Assembly (NCBI RefSeq): GCF_030408435.1 | Contig: NZ_CP047046.1 | Coordinates: forward strand, 1,532,572-1,596,571 | DNA length: 64,000 bases | DNA from: Corynebacterium auriscanis | GTDB lineage: Bacteria; Actinomycetota; Actinomycetes; Mycobacteriales; Mycobacteriaceae | Direction: 5' to 3' | Shown: positions 42,486 to 51,416 of the stretch, piece after piece | How the letters are laid out: each line of letters starts with the position of its first letter | Position numbering within the stretch: the first letter of the stretch is position 1 | The notes under the pieces: model-generated | Told to the model about the DNA's origin: nothing | Seen by the model: only the letters and a program-made list of their open reading frames with translations | Database searches by the model: none | Made by a program: the position numbers and the translations under genes

Positions 42486-43298
42486 CTACTGCTCGTAAGC
42501 CTGAACCGGGTTGGACAGTCGGCCCAGCCCCGGGATTTCGATCTCGATGGTATCCCCCGGCACCATTTCTGCCGTGCCCGCCGGTGAGCCAGTGCAAATC
42601 ACATCACCTGGCATCAGCGTGAACGCGCTGGAAACCCATTCGACGATTTCAGGGATGGACTTGATCATCTGGTTAGAATTCGAGTCCTGCTTTGTCTGTG
42701 TTTCACCCTCGTGGGTGAGGTGCGCTTTAATCGGAAGATTGTCGATTTCAATGCTGTCAACGTTGGTTTCGATGAACGGCCCCAGGGGGCAGAAGCTATC
42801 CAGCCCCTTCGCACGTGCCCACTGGCCATCCGCGAACTGAAGATCACGCGAAGACACATCGTTGACAATTGTGAAGCCCATGACAACCGACTTCCAATCC
42901 TCGCGTTTCACGTCCTTACAAGGACGACCGATAACGATAGCCAACTCGCCCTCGAACTCGACATTCGTTGCCCATTCGGGGATGCGAATTGGAGCCTCAG
43001 GTCCCACAACTGCTGTTGGTGGCTTCAGGAAGATCGTGGGTGGCAAGTGCTCCGCACCCTTTTTGAAAACTTCCTTGACGTGGTCGGCGTAGTTGCGCCC
43101 GACAGCTACGATCTTGGAAGGCAGAATAGGCGCTAGGAGGCGCACGTCCTCAATCGGCCAGCTTTTATTGGTGAGTTCGACTTTTCCGAATGGCACTCCG
43201 CTGATCTCGCGGCAAGTGGCACCAGTCCCGTCGGGCTGGCCACCTTCCAACGCAGCGAAGGCGAGACCTTCATTGTGGGCAATTCGAGCAATACGCAT
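42486..43298 (-). CDS. Fumarylacetoacetate-hydrolase-family protein
   Basis: A 270-residue member of the FAH superfamily (isomerases, decarboxylases and hydrolases of 2-oxo acids), 2-hydroxyhepta-2,4-diene-1,7-dioate isomerase-like. I chose ATG 43298 (MRIARIAHNEG); the 17 upstream codons lack a ribosome site. Family motifs: VGRNYADHVKE (about 66-76), TNVEFEGELAIVIG (metal Glu-x-Glu, about 107-120), GFTIVNDVSSRDLQ (metal Asp) and DSFCPLGPFIE, PGDVICTGSPAGT, GDTIEIEIPGLG. The actual substrate is unknown. Confidence 0.88.
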   Translation of the reverse strand: MRIARIAHNEGLAFAALEGGQPDGTGATCREISGVPFGKVELTNKSWPIEDVRLLAPILPSKIVAVGRNYADHVKEVFKKGAEHLPPTIFLKPPTAVVGPEAPIRIPEWATNVEFEGELAIVIGRPCKDVKREDWKSVVMGFTIVNDVSSRDLQFADGQWARAKGLDSFCPLGPFIETNVDSIEIDNLPIKAHLTHEGETQTKQDSNSNQMIKSIPEIVEWVSSAFTLMPGDVICTGSPAGTAEMVPGDTIEIEIPGLGRLSNPVQAYEQ

Positions 43299-43457
43299 GT
43301 TTCCATACTGTACCGGAGAGCGGTTGACCTCACAGAAGAGCATCGGCATTCAGCGCAGATGTCGTCACGTCAACCTTTCACCTAGTCCACTATCCCGGCA
43401 ATTAACCCCGCCCCGCAACAACACCGCACAACAACCCAGCAACAACACCGCCCGCAC

Positions 43458-43540
43458 CAACACCACACTGCAACAATCCCGCCCGCACCAACACCACACT
43501 GCAACAATCCCGCCCGCACCAACACCGCCCGGCACCACCG
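43458..43540. repeat. 33-bp direct repeats, ~2.5 copies
   Basis: Units of CGCCCGCACCAACACCACAC plus TGCAACAATCC, flanked by further CAACAACACCGC tracts. Non-coding. Confidence 0.75.
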
Positions 43541-43554
43541 CAACAACCCCGCAC

Positions 43555-43612
43555 AATGTGCAGCAGAACTCCGACAGAATAACGCGTTTTTGTTCGACTT
43601 CTGCTGCACATT
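43555..43612. repeat. 58-nt inverted-repeat element, copy A
   Basis: Left arm AATGTGCAGCAGAACTCC, loop GACAGAATAACGCGTTTTTGTT (written as two parts), right arm CGACTTCTGCTGCACATT. The loop is identical to copy B; the right arm has two mismatches near the loop. Confidence 0.85.
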
Positions 43613-43792
43613 CGTCTTACTGCGCGCAAATAACGGCGCGGAGTGCTCAGCCGCACATATTTCTACCCTCGCGGAGTGCTCAGCCGCACATCTCTGCCCT
43701 AAGGAGCTGTGCGGGTCGCCCGCGCCCTAGTTATTCCTCGCTGACACAGCATCATCAACGGTCAACCACCCATCGCGCACCCTAAATCACAC

Positions 43793-43850
43793 AATGTGCA
43801 GCAGAACTCCGACAGAATAACGCGTTTTTGTTGGAGTTCTGCTGCACATT
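43793..43850. repeat. 58-nt inverted-repeat element, copy B (perfect 18-bp arms)
   Basis: Left arm AATGTGCAGCAGAACTCC is the exact reverse complement of right arm GGAGTTCTGCTGCACATT; the 22-nt loop equals that of copy A. The flanks after both copies are also related (TACTGCGCG). Between the copies a 21-bp sequence GCGGAGTGCTCAGCCGCACAT occurs twice (about 43650-43695). No gene lies in 43299-43912. Confidence 0.9.
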
Positions 43851-43912
43851 CATCCTACTGCGCGGGAAACCGGCGCCGGAGCGTTCACCAGAGCCACCAG
43901 CGCCACCACCCC

Positions 43913-44596
43913 TTACAGCAGCGCACCCAACGTCATGCCACGGTTCCGCGCCACCAGAGCCAAATACACTTCCGCACACGCTAACGCATCCGTCAGCGCA
44001 TTGTGATTGTGATAATTCGGTAAATTCAACCGCTCTCGCACACGGGCCAGCCTCAGGTCGTCGCCTTTGGGGTGCCCACCACCGTCCTCAATGAAACGCC
44101 TCGCCAGCTCGAAAGTATCCACATAATGAGTCTTCAGGCCGGTCCCGAAATAGTCCTGGCAGGCGTCGGAAATAAAAGAAGATTCCACCTTCTTGAAGTG
44201 AACCAACATCGCCCGACCCCGCAGTGCCTCAAGCAAGCGGGCGAGAACCGCGGGGGCCGCCTCGCCTTCCCGATCCACGTGATCGTCCGTGAGGCCGTGA
44301 ATGGTTGCGGACTCGCCAACAGTTTCGTGCGATTCTTGCTCAATCACGCCATAGCCAGCGCCTGAGAGATCAATTTCATGCCCATTAACCGGCACCCAGC
44401 CAATAGAAAGCAGGCGGTCCTTCCGATAGTCCAGACCCGTTGTCTCCACATCCACGGCCAACAGCGGCAACTTCGCCACCGGCGTGCGACGGCTGGGCGC
44501 GGGGGTTCGATAATACTCAGCCAAAGCACCCGTGGCCGCCCGCTCATCCACGGAATCACCGCCAAAAAGCCTGTTCAGTGCGTTAAGCATGCTCAA
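43913..44596 (-). CDS. DnaQ-like 3'-5' exonuclease
   Basis: A 227-residue DEDDh-family exonuclease related to the epsilon proofreading subunit. Exo I is LAVDVETTGLD (about 46-56, Asp and Glu), the Exo II region is around AMLVHFKKVESSFISDA (about 129-145), and Exo III is YHNHNALTDALACAEVY with His and Asp (about 196-212). It starts 9 bp after the stop of the CBS/nucleotidyltransferase gene, so the two form an operon; this pair is recurrent in actinobacteria. Its role is probably repair or nucleic-acid turnover rather than replication itself. Confidence 0.9.
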   Translation of the reverse strand: MSMLNALNRLFGGDSVDERAATGALAEYYRTPAPSRRTPVAKLPLLAVDVETTGLDYRKDRLLSIGWVPVNGHEIDLSGAGYGVIEQESHETVGESATIHGLTDDHVDREGEAAPAVLARLLEALRGRAMLVHFKKVESSFISDACQDYFGTGLKTHYVDTFELARRFIEDGGGHPKGDDLRLARVRERLNLPNYHNHNALTDALACAEVYLALVARNRGMTLGALL

Positions 44597-44605
44597 CTCC
44601 GCCCA

Positions 44606-46462
44606 TTAGACATTGCGAATCGGGTAGCGCACAGCCAACCCGCTTTGAACAGTTTTCAGGATTTGGAACGCATCGCGTAGATTCTCGCGCTCCATCTTCG
44701 CCAAGCGGGACGGCTTGATCTGGTAACTCAACTCCTCACCGTTGCGGAACTGTTGCGCCTGATTGCGCAACGAAACCGCGTTGAGGAAATCGAACGCATC
44801 CCGCAGATCGCGTGCGTTCTTGCGCGGAAAGCTAACCCCCGCAGCCTGGTCCAGGCGCGTGCGCGTGGGAAGCACAGCTTTGTTCGCCTCGATCGCCACC
44901 AGCCGCGCGATCTGCACACATGCCGCCACGCCTCCCTTCTTCACGTTCAGGGTGTGTGCATACTTGCCCTTGCGGTCTACAGCCAGGCCGCGGAAAATTC
45001 CCAACGGCGGCTCCCAGCGCGAGGCTAAGGCCGCTAGGTGCGCATGCAGTCTCGTAGCACCGTGTGCCGATTCCACCGCCTGGGCGTGCACAGCATCGGC
45101 TAAGTCCGTCTCGCCGTACACCCCGCGCATGTCGAAAAAGGTCATCGCCCACAGCAGCGCATCGGGTTCCGGCGCAGTGATCCAGTAGTGGAACGATGAC
45201 TGCCACTGCGAAACCGTCATCCGCCACTTCGGGTTGCTGGCCATCATGTCCCCGGGGCACAGTGGCTGGCCCGCGGTCGCCAAACCGTTGCACACATAGT
45301 CCGCGAGCTGCGCAAAGTATTCCTCATGCAGTGCTTCGTTGTAGGTGTCATCCAAGATCAGCGCATTATCTTGGTCGGAAGCGAATCCCATTTCTCGTCG
45401 CCCCTGCGATCCCAGCACCACAAATGCATACGGTACGGGCGGTGGTCCCAGTTTTTCTTCTGCCAGATGCAGCAACCGGCGGGCCAAAGCATCGGCAGAT
45501 ACTGTAAGCAGGGCTTGTACTTCTTGTGCAGCGACGCCACGCTCTACATACTTCACCGCCATTTCCTGGGCGGCAGTGTAAATCGGGGCCATGTCCTCCG
45601 GGGTTGCCGCGCTGGAGAGTTCACCGGTGACATAGATAGGGTCCTGCTTCAGCAGCCGCATGATGTCCGCTGCAGTGACGATCCCTGTCACTCTGCCGTC
45701 ATCGACAACGGGAAGGTGGTGAATATCGCGTTCCGCCATCAGCACCATAGCCTCAATGACAACGGTATCCGAGCTTCGCGTGACCAATTTTGTGGGCATC
45801 ACTTCGCCCACTGTGGTGGACACCGGGGTGTTGTGGGCGACGACCTTACGCATGTCACGGTCGGTGATGATCCCCACGAGGTTGTCGTTATCGATGATGA
45901 GCAGCGAACTCACGCGCAGCTCGTTCATGATTCTCGCGGCGTCTTGCAAGGTGGTGGTGGTGGAGACTGTGTTGGCGGGATTCTCTATCGCGAATTGCCC
46001 CAGTTTGGTCCGCAGAACGGCAGAATCTGGGGAGCTGTTTTCCTGCTCCACGTTGGCGCGGCGCACGCGGTCGGAAACGCCAGCGTAGTAGCGCTTGACT
46101 TCGGGGTAATCCTCAACGAGTTTTTGGAAGAATTCCCGATCCAGCGTGAGAATTAAGCAGTCCTCCACGGTGATGACGGTGAACTGCGATACACGGTCGC
46201 CGATGAGCGTGGAATGGCCAAAGCTCTGCCCTACATCGCGGCGGTCTAGCAGGAGCCCGTTGGCATCGATGACATCGATAGCGCCGCTGCGAAGAACATG
46301 CAGGTTATCGTTGGGTTCCCCTATGTCGAGGAGGTGTTCGCCTCGGCGTACGTATCTGATTTTCCAGCAAAAACTGAGGCGGTCGAGTTCGTCAGGGGCG
46401 AGGTGGCGGAAGGGCTCATATTTCCCAAGGAAGTCACGGATTTCTTCGATCTCAACGCTCAT
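44606..46462 (-). CDS. cNMP-binding / CBS / DUF294 nucleotidyltransferase-like protein
   Basis: 618 residues from ATG 46462 (MSVEIEEIRDF); a GTG three codons earlier is an alternative, with AGGAAAA close by. Order: cyclic-nucleotide-binding fold (about 15-115), two CBS domains (about 150-275, with VGIITDRDMRKV and VTGIVTAADIMRL), a DUF294 nucleotidyltransferase-like domain with GSQGRREMGFASDQDNALI (about 355-373), and a DUF294 C-terminal helical domain to 600. The architecture resembles signal-responsive uridylyl/adenylyltransferases; targets are unknown. Upstream are long repeats. Confidence 0.88.
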   Translation of the reverse strand: MSVEIEEIRDFLGKYEPFRHLAPDELDRLSFCWKIRYVRRGEHLLDIGEPNDNLHVLRSGAIDVIDANGLLLDRRDVGQSFGHSTLIGDRVSQFTVITVEDCLILTLDREFFQKLVEDYPEVKRYYAGVSDRVRRANVEQENSSPDSAVLRTKLGQFAIENPANTVSTTTTLQDAARIMNELRVSSLLIIDNDNLVGIITDRDMRKVVAHNTPVSTTVGEVMPTKLVTRSSDTVVIEAMVLMAERDIHHLPVVDDGRVTGIVTAADIMRLLKQDPIYVTGELSSAATPEDMAPIYTAAQEMAVKYVERGVAAQEVQALLTVSADALARRLLHLAEEKLGPPPVPYAFVVLGSQGRREMGFASDQDNALILDDTYNEALHEEYFAQLADYVCNGLATAGQPLCPGDMMASNPKWRMTVSQWQSSFHYWITAPEPDALLWAMTFFDMRGVYGETDLADAVHAQAVESAHGATRLHAHLAALASRWEPPLGIFRGLAVDRKGKYAHTLNVKKGGVAACVQIARLVAIEANKAVLPTRTRLDQAAGVSFPRKNARDLRDAFDFLNAVSLRNQAQQFRNGEELSYQIKPSRLAKMERENLRDAFQILKTVQSGLAVRYPIRNV

Positions 46463-46649
46463 ACTTTCCACAGTATTTTCCTGAGCAAACAATTGCCAAC
46501 GATTCGCGGAACTGCCGGGTGCGATCTGGGGCGGGCTAGGTGCGATCTGGGCGGCGAGGACAGACATGGCGGGCCCGGCGGTACTCTTGCCCGCTTGGCC
46601 TCGCGCTCCGCGCGCCACCTTCAGTCCCATACACATCAGTTTCTCTACC

Positions 46650-47470
46650 AGACCCACACGCACCATCCTCCACAACAGTGCACACCACTCCCACACACGA
46701 AGCCGCACGACCCTGCCGAAAGCACCCGATCAGGACAAAATGGCACCATTCCCACGCGCGAAGCCGCACGGCAATCCATGCACCAATCCACGCACGCAAA
46801 GCAGAACGTTCCCACACTTCGGGGCTGTGATCCGCTTGTAGGCACGAACCCACACACAAAAAGCAGAACGAAACGACCACAACACGTGCCCCGCGGTCAT
46901 CTCATTCTGCAAACCCAGCAATGCGCCCACATTCCCACCACCCAAGCACACCCCACCAGACCCACACGCACCACCCTTCACAACAGTGCACACCGCTCCC
47001 ACACACGAAGCCGCGCGACCCTGGCGAAAGCACCCGATCAGGACAAAATGGCACCACTCCCACGCGCGAAGCCGCGCGGCAATCCATGCACCAATCCACA
47101 CACGCAAAGCAGAACGTTCCCACACTTCGGGGCTGTGATCCGCTTGTAGGCACGAACCCACACACGCAAAGCAGAACGAAACGACCACAACACGTGCCCC
47201 CGCGGTCATCTCATTCTGCAAACCCAGCAATGCGCCCACATTCCCACCACCCAAGCACACCCCACCAGACCCACACGCACCACCCTTCACAACAGTGCAC
47301 ACCGCTCCCACACACGAAGCCGCGCGGCAATCCATGCACGAACCCACACACGCAAAGCAGAACGTTCCCACACTTCGGGGCTGTGATCCGCTTGTAGGCA
47401 CGAACCCACACACGCAAAGCAGAACGAAACGACCACAACACGTGCCCCCGCGGTCATCTCATTCTGCGAA
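46650..47470 (+). repeat. Large tandem array (~308/248-bp units) with three R1 copies
   Basis: Units contain CACACACGAAGCCGC, GAAAGCACCCGATCAGGACA, GCGGCAATCCATGCAC, CTTCGGGGCTGTGATCCGC and then an R1 element: 46863-46910 (48 nt), 47171-47219 and 47419-47467. Lone left arms GCAGAACGTT occur at 46801, 47109 and 47357. The last unit has lost about 60 bp. All R1 copies are plus orientation. Open frames here are repeat artefacts. Confidence 0.9.
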
Positions 47471-47955
47471 TCCAGCAATGAAGGCCAGTAAAGGTGAGGA
47501 GGCGCCCTGTTGGGGTTTTGTTTGACTGGTTGGGAGTGAAGGCAGTAAGCGTGTGAAAGCGGCCCGAGAACTATTCCCGGACAACTCCGAGGTTTAAGTT
47601 AAGGCAGTAAGCGTGTGGAAGCGGCTCCACGGGAAATAAGCACGGGAATGCGCTTGGAGAAGTCGTTAGGTCTGCGCGACGACCCTACTGATTTCACCAC
47701 GCACCCCACCAGCACCTGCGCGGGCATTTTGATTGTTGGTTACAAAACTGTTTGATTGTTACGTATAACCCTGTGTCCGCTCACGGCGCCGGACTCTTTT
47801 CTTTTCTGGCACTGGACTCTCACCCCACCCTAGGAATTATGCTAGGCAGGAGAGCTGGGACACGGGAGACTTTAACCATCTTCGCACCCTCCCGCCCACG
47901 GACCACAGCCACCCCACCACGGACCACAGCCACCCCACCGCGGACCACACCCAAA
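47471..47955. other. Intergenic; one ~63-bp duplication
   Basis: GGCAGTAAGCGTGTG(A/G)AAGCGGC occurs near 47540 and 47603. Otherwise I see nothing that I can call a gene. Confidence 0.5.
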
Positions 47956-48110
47956 CCGCCGCCACAATGCGATCATTGCATGACAGGGAAACCCTCGCCA
48001 TCAGCTAAAGAACCACGAACCACACCCAAACCGCCGCCACAATGCGATCATTGCATGACAGGGAAACCCTCGTCATCAGCTAAAGAACCAAGACCTACCC
48101 CCGGACCGCC
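47956..48110. repeat. 75-bp tandem copies of the leuB 3' end
   Basis: CCGCCGCCACAAT, which in reverse is the leuB 3' end ATTGTGGCGGCGG, occurs at 47956, 48031 and (inside leuB) 48106, period exactly 75 bp. Each copy is followed on the minus strand by GGTTCTTTAGCTGATG and GAGGGTTTCCCTGTCATGCA. CAATGCGATCATTGCATG in the unit is nearly palindromic. Confidence 0.92.
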
Positions 48111-49114
48111 GCCACAATACGGTCGCCCACCTCCGCGGTCTTTACCTGAGAGCCGTCGCGGCTGGAGGCTTCCTCCAAGACAGCTGCCTCGATGGCTTCG
48201 GCGTTGGCGTCGTCCCCCAAATGGCGAAGCATTAAGGCAACCGACAAGATAGCCGCACATGGATCAGCAATGCCCTGGCCAGCAATATCAGGCGCGGAGC
48301 CGTGCACGGGCTCGAACATCGAGGGGTACCGGCGCGACGGATCGATGTTGCCACTAGCCGCCAAGCCAATCCCGCCCGTCACGGCTCCCGCCAGGTCCGT
48401 GAGAATATCGCCGAACAAGTTGTCCGTGCAAATGACATCGAATCGGCCAGGGTCGGTGACCATGTAGATGGTTGCGGCATCGATGTGGCAGTAATCCACC
48501 GCCACACCGGGATACTCTGCACCCACGGTTTCGATGGCGCGCTGCCATAGAGAACCTGCGTTGACCAGCACATTCGTCTTATGTACCCAAGTCAACTTGT
48601 TACGCCGTGTCGTCGCGCGCTCGAACGCATCACGAACCACGCGCTCGACCCCGTAGTACGTATTCTGACTGACCTCGCAGGCAACTTCCTGATCCGTCCC
48701 CTCGCGCAGGGTGCCGCCGTTGCCCGCGTACAACCCCTCGGTCCCCTCACGCACGACGACAAAATCAATCTCACCCGGGTTCTTCAGCGGCGAACTCGCA
48801 CCGGGGTACAGCTTCGACGGCCGCAGATTAACTGCGTGGTCCAACTTGAAACGCAGTGGCAGCAGCAGCCCGCGCTCCAACACACCGGCCGGCACACTGC
48901 GAGGGTCGCCGATCGCACCCAGCAGGATTGCATCGTGTTCTTTAATCGACGCCAAATCCTCCTCAGTCAAGGTCTCCCCTGTAGCGAGGTAGCGGCGCGC
49001 GCCGAGGTCATATTCGGTGATGTCGACGTCGTCACGCAATGCGTGTAGAACCTTCAGCGCCTCGGCAGTAACTTCAGTGCCGATACCGTCGCCAGCAATC
49101 ACAGCGAGTTTCAT
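48095..49114 (-). CDS. leuB: 3-isopropylmalate dehydrogenase
   Basis: 339 residues, normal length. Oxidative decarboxylation of 3-isopropylmalate in leucine biosynthesis, in the cytoplasm. N-terminus [20 protein letters not shown]; substrate/metal region with [19 protein letters not shown] and [20 protein letters not shown]-binding [19 protein letters not shown]. Start ATG at 49114 follows TTAGGAGTCC. A small palindrome CACTAAGTG lies about 20 bp upstream. The gene shares the region with serA and ilvBNC, as in other corynebacteria. Its 3' end is tandemly repeated downstream. Confidence 0.96.
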   Translation of the reverse strand: MKLAVIAGDGIGTEVTAEALKVLHALRDDVDITEYDLGARRYLATGETLTEEDLASIKEHDAILLGAIGDPRSVPAGVLERGLLLPLRFKLDHAVNLRPSKLYPGASSPLKNPGEIDFVVVREGTEGLYAGNGGTLREGTDQEVACEVSQNTYYGVERVVRDAFERATTRRNKLTWVHKTNVLVNAGSLWQRAIETVGAEYPGVAVDYCHIDAATIYMVTDPGRFDVICTDNLFGDILTDLAGAVTGGIGLAASGNIDPSRRYPSMFEPVHGSAPDIAGQGIADPCAAILSVALMLRHLGDDANAEAIEAAVLEEASSRDGSQVKTAEVGDRIVAAVRG

Positions 49115-49230
49115 TATGTGGACTCCTAATTCTCACTAAGTGGTATTCGTTACGATAGTCAGGGTGAGAGAAAGTCGCAAGGATTCGCAGCATCCCGCAG
49201 AAACTGACACGGTGAGAGGTTGCTCCAAGG

Positions 49231-49327
49231 CTGACAGGAGCGGGAAATAAAGGGCTGACAGGAGCGGGAAATAAAGGGCTGACAGGAGCGAGAAATAAAA
49301 TGGCCGACAAGAGCAGGAGATATAAAG
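49231..49327. repeat. 24-bp tandem repeat, four copies, containing AGGAG
   Basis: Unit CTGACAGGAGCGGGAAATAA plus AGGG at 49231, 49255, 49279 and 49304 (diverged). It lies between divergent leuB and the permease gene. Each unit carries a ribosome-site-like AGGAG on the plus strand. Confidence 0.85.
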
Positions 49328-49355
49328 CCCTCGCCCTGTTACGGCTCCATAACAA

Positions 49356-49385
49356 TTGCACTCTCACCCAAGCCCCCGATACGTA
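49356..49385 (+). promoter_or_regulatory. Promoter of the ABC exporter operon
   Basis: -35 TTGCAC (49356-49361), 18-bp spacer, -10 TACGTA (49380-49385), 20 bp before the GTG at 49405. Confidence 0.5.
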
Positions 49386-49404
49386 GCTGCGTTAGCGTGA
49401 AAAT

Positions 49405-51297
49405 GTGAATGAAAGCGGAGGAAGACCACAACAGAGTTCAGGCGCAGCAAAACCAGATCCAAGCGCGCGACAACTAGGGCCAGGCGCACAACGGCGAGAT
49501 CTAGGCGCACCGCAACCAGGGTCAGGCGCAGTAAAACCAGACCCAAGCGCGCAACGGCGAGACCTAGGCACACAGCAACAAGGGCGAGGCGCGCAACGGC
49601 GAGATCCAGGCGAGCGGCCACCAGACCCATCCAGGGCGCGCGCGGCTCGGCCCGCCAGCACCACCAAGACCATCATCGCGCTACACAGCAAGCTCTGGTG
49701 GCGCAGCTTCATGGAGAACAAGGCCGCCATGGTCACGACCACGATCATGGCCATCATGATCGTGACGACCACAGCGGGAATGGCAGCCGGGGCACATTTC
49801 GACATCGTCGAGCTGAACCAGCCTGCAATGCTCGTGATGACGATGGCACTGGGATCTTTCCTGTATTTCTTCTCCTCCGTCGTGCTCTCGGGGACGGAAA
49901 ACCCCATCGAACCAGAGCACTTCGGCGCCCTCCCCTTGCGCTTCAAGGACATCCTGCCGGGCATGCTGATTTCTACGCTCGTCACCTCGCGAGGGGTCAT
50001 CAGCGCGCTGAACACTCTAATCATGATGGTGGCCGGCACTTCAGCTTTCGCCACCACCAACAATATGGCAGCCTCCATCGCCTGGCCTTTCGCCTGCCTG
50101 GCCCAATTGCTCGTGACGATCGTAATCGGCGAAGCCTGCTACTCCATGATCGCCCGCATCATGCACCACCGTGGTTGGCGCGAACTCATCACGACCATCA
50201 CCTCTATGCTCTTCATCCTGGGTTTCATCGGGATGGCCCTCCTCGCCAACGCATTCAATGCATTCCCCTCCTACCTGCTGACCACCCTCAGCCGGTGGTC
50301 CCCGTTCGGCGCAGCAGCAGGCGCTGCCGCCGAACTTTCACACACCCCAGATTGGAACAGCATCCCACGCGCCTTGGCGTGCGTAGTCATTTGGGCTGTC
50401 GCCGTCGTGATCTTCATCGCCCTGTGGACTCGCGCCATCGAGGCAGGCTTCCGCAACCCCATTCACACCGAAGGCGGGTCCCAGCGTGGCGTCGCCACCC
50501 AAAAAACAACTAGCGACGGCCGGCCACCTCTGATGAACCGCTTCGCCCCGAACACGCAATGGGGTGCGATCTTCTCCCGCGGATTGCTGTACTGGGTGCG
50601 CGACAATCGCCTGTTTTATTCCACCCTGACGTTCCCGATGCTGTGCGTGGTGTACCTGGTCATGGGCTTCACCGGCAACGATTCGATGCTATGGATTGGC
50701 CTGTGGATGCCAGCGTTCAGCGCCGTGCAGTTGTTGTCGAACGTTTATGGCTACGACGGCCCATCGAATTGGTTACACATCGTCGCTGGAGTCCGTGGCA
50801 AAACCATGGTGACTGCGCGCATGGTAGTTGGGCTCCTGCTCGCATCGGGCCTGTGGGTTATCGTCGCGATTGCGGTAGGTATTCACGAACACTTTTCCGC
50901 CCAATGGTTCGTCATGGGGCTCGTGAGCTTCGGAGCGATCCTGGGCGCTATGGCCCTCGGCGCTTTCATGAGCGTGGTGAACCCCTACCCCACCTCGCCG
51001 CCTGGGATCAACCCTATGCGGGATCGCTCCGGCGGAGGTGGAGCCGCGTTCGCCTCGATCTTCGGTGGAACGGTTTTGCTGGGCATCGCATCCATCCCCG
51101 GTCTCGTAATGACTGTGATGGGTACGGTCGACCTCCCCACGAACTCCATCACCGAGATACGCCTCATTGGATGGGTCGGCTTGGTCGTTCACTTCCTGAT
51201 TATGGCAAGCATCTTGTGGTTGGCAGTTCGCAAGGCTTCTTCTCGTCTAGACGCCGGCTGGCCCAAGATCTTCTACATCGTAAAGGCATGGAAGTGA
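49405..51297 (+). CDS. ABC-2-type transporter permease
   Basis: A 630-residue membrane protein with about 12 hydrophobic helices, partner of the ATPase gene 119 bp downstream. The first 95 residues are a Gly/Ala/Gln/Arg/Pro/Asp repeat (RRDLGAxxPGSGAVKPDPSA-like units) encoded by direct DNA repeats; they look unstructured. The true start may be GTG 49405 (promoter 20 bp upstream) or a later codon such as that before MENKAAMVTTT. Helices begin at about 110. No family-level substrate can be read; ABC-2 exporters of this layout often move lipids, antibiotics or peptides. Confidence 0.75.
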   Translation: MNESGGRPQQSSGAAKPDPSARQLGPGAQRRDLGAPQPGSGAVKPDPSAQRRDLGTQQQGRGAQRRDPGERPPDPSRARAARPASTTKTIIALHSKLWWRSFMENKAAMVTTTIMAIMIVTTTAGMAAGAHFDIVELNQPAMLVMTMALGSFLYFFSSVVLSGTENPIEPEHFGALPLRFKDILPGMLISTLVTSRGVISALNTLIMMVAGTSAFATTNNMAASIAWPFACLAQLLVTIVIGEACYSMIARIMHHRGWRELITTITSMLFILGFIGMALLANAFNAFPSYLLTTLSRWSPFGAAAGAAAELSHTPDWNSIPRALACVVIWAVAVVIFIALWTRAIEAGFRNPIHTEGGSQRGVATQKTTSDGRPPLMNRFAPNTQWGAIFSRGLLYWVRDNRLFYSTLTFPMLCVVYLVMGFTGNDSMLWIGLWMPAFSAVQLLSNVYGYDGPSNWLHIVAGVRGKTMVTARMVVGLLLASGLWVIVAIAVGIHEHFSAQWFVMGLVSFGAILGAMALGAFMSVVNPYPTSPPGINPMRDRSGGGGAAFASIFGGTVLLGIASIPGLVMTVMGTVDLPTNSITEIRLIGWVGLVVHFLIMASILWLAVRKASSRLDAGWPKIFYIVKAWK

Positions 51298-51416
51298 TTG
51301 CGCTGGTTGCCCATGCTTTTCCTGCCGGAGCGCCGAAAGCAACCGTCCTGGTGTGATGGAACTCCGAATCTAATTGACCACCACTCGCCCACTATTTCCT
51401 TCGAAAGCGAACAGAC

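Noticed and set aside
46650..47525. Several open frames of 60-230 codons in the large repeat array
   Set aside because: They exist on both strands in register with the repeats, have no ribosome sites and read as Thr/His/Pro or Cys/Val/Gly simple sequence.
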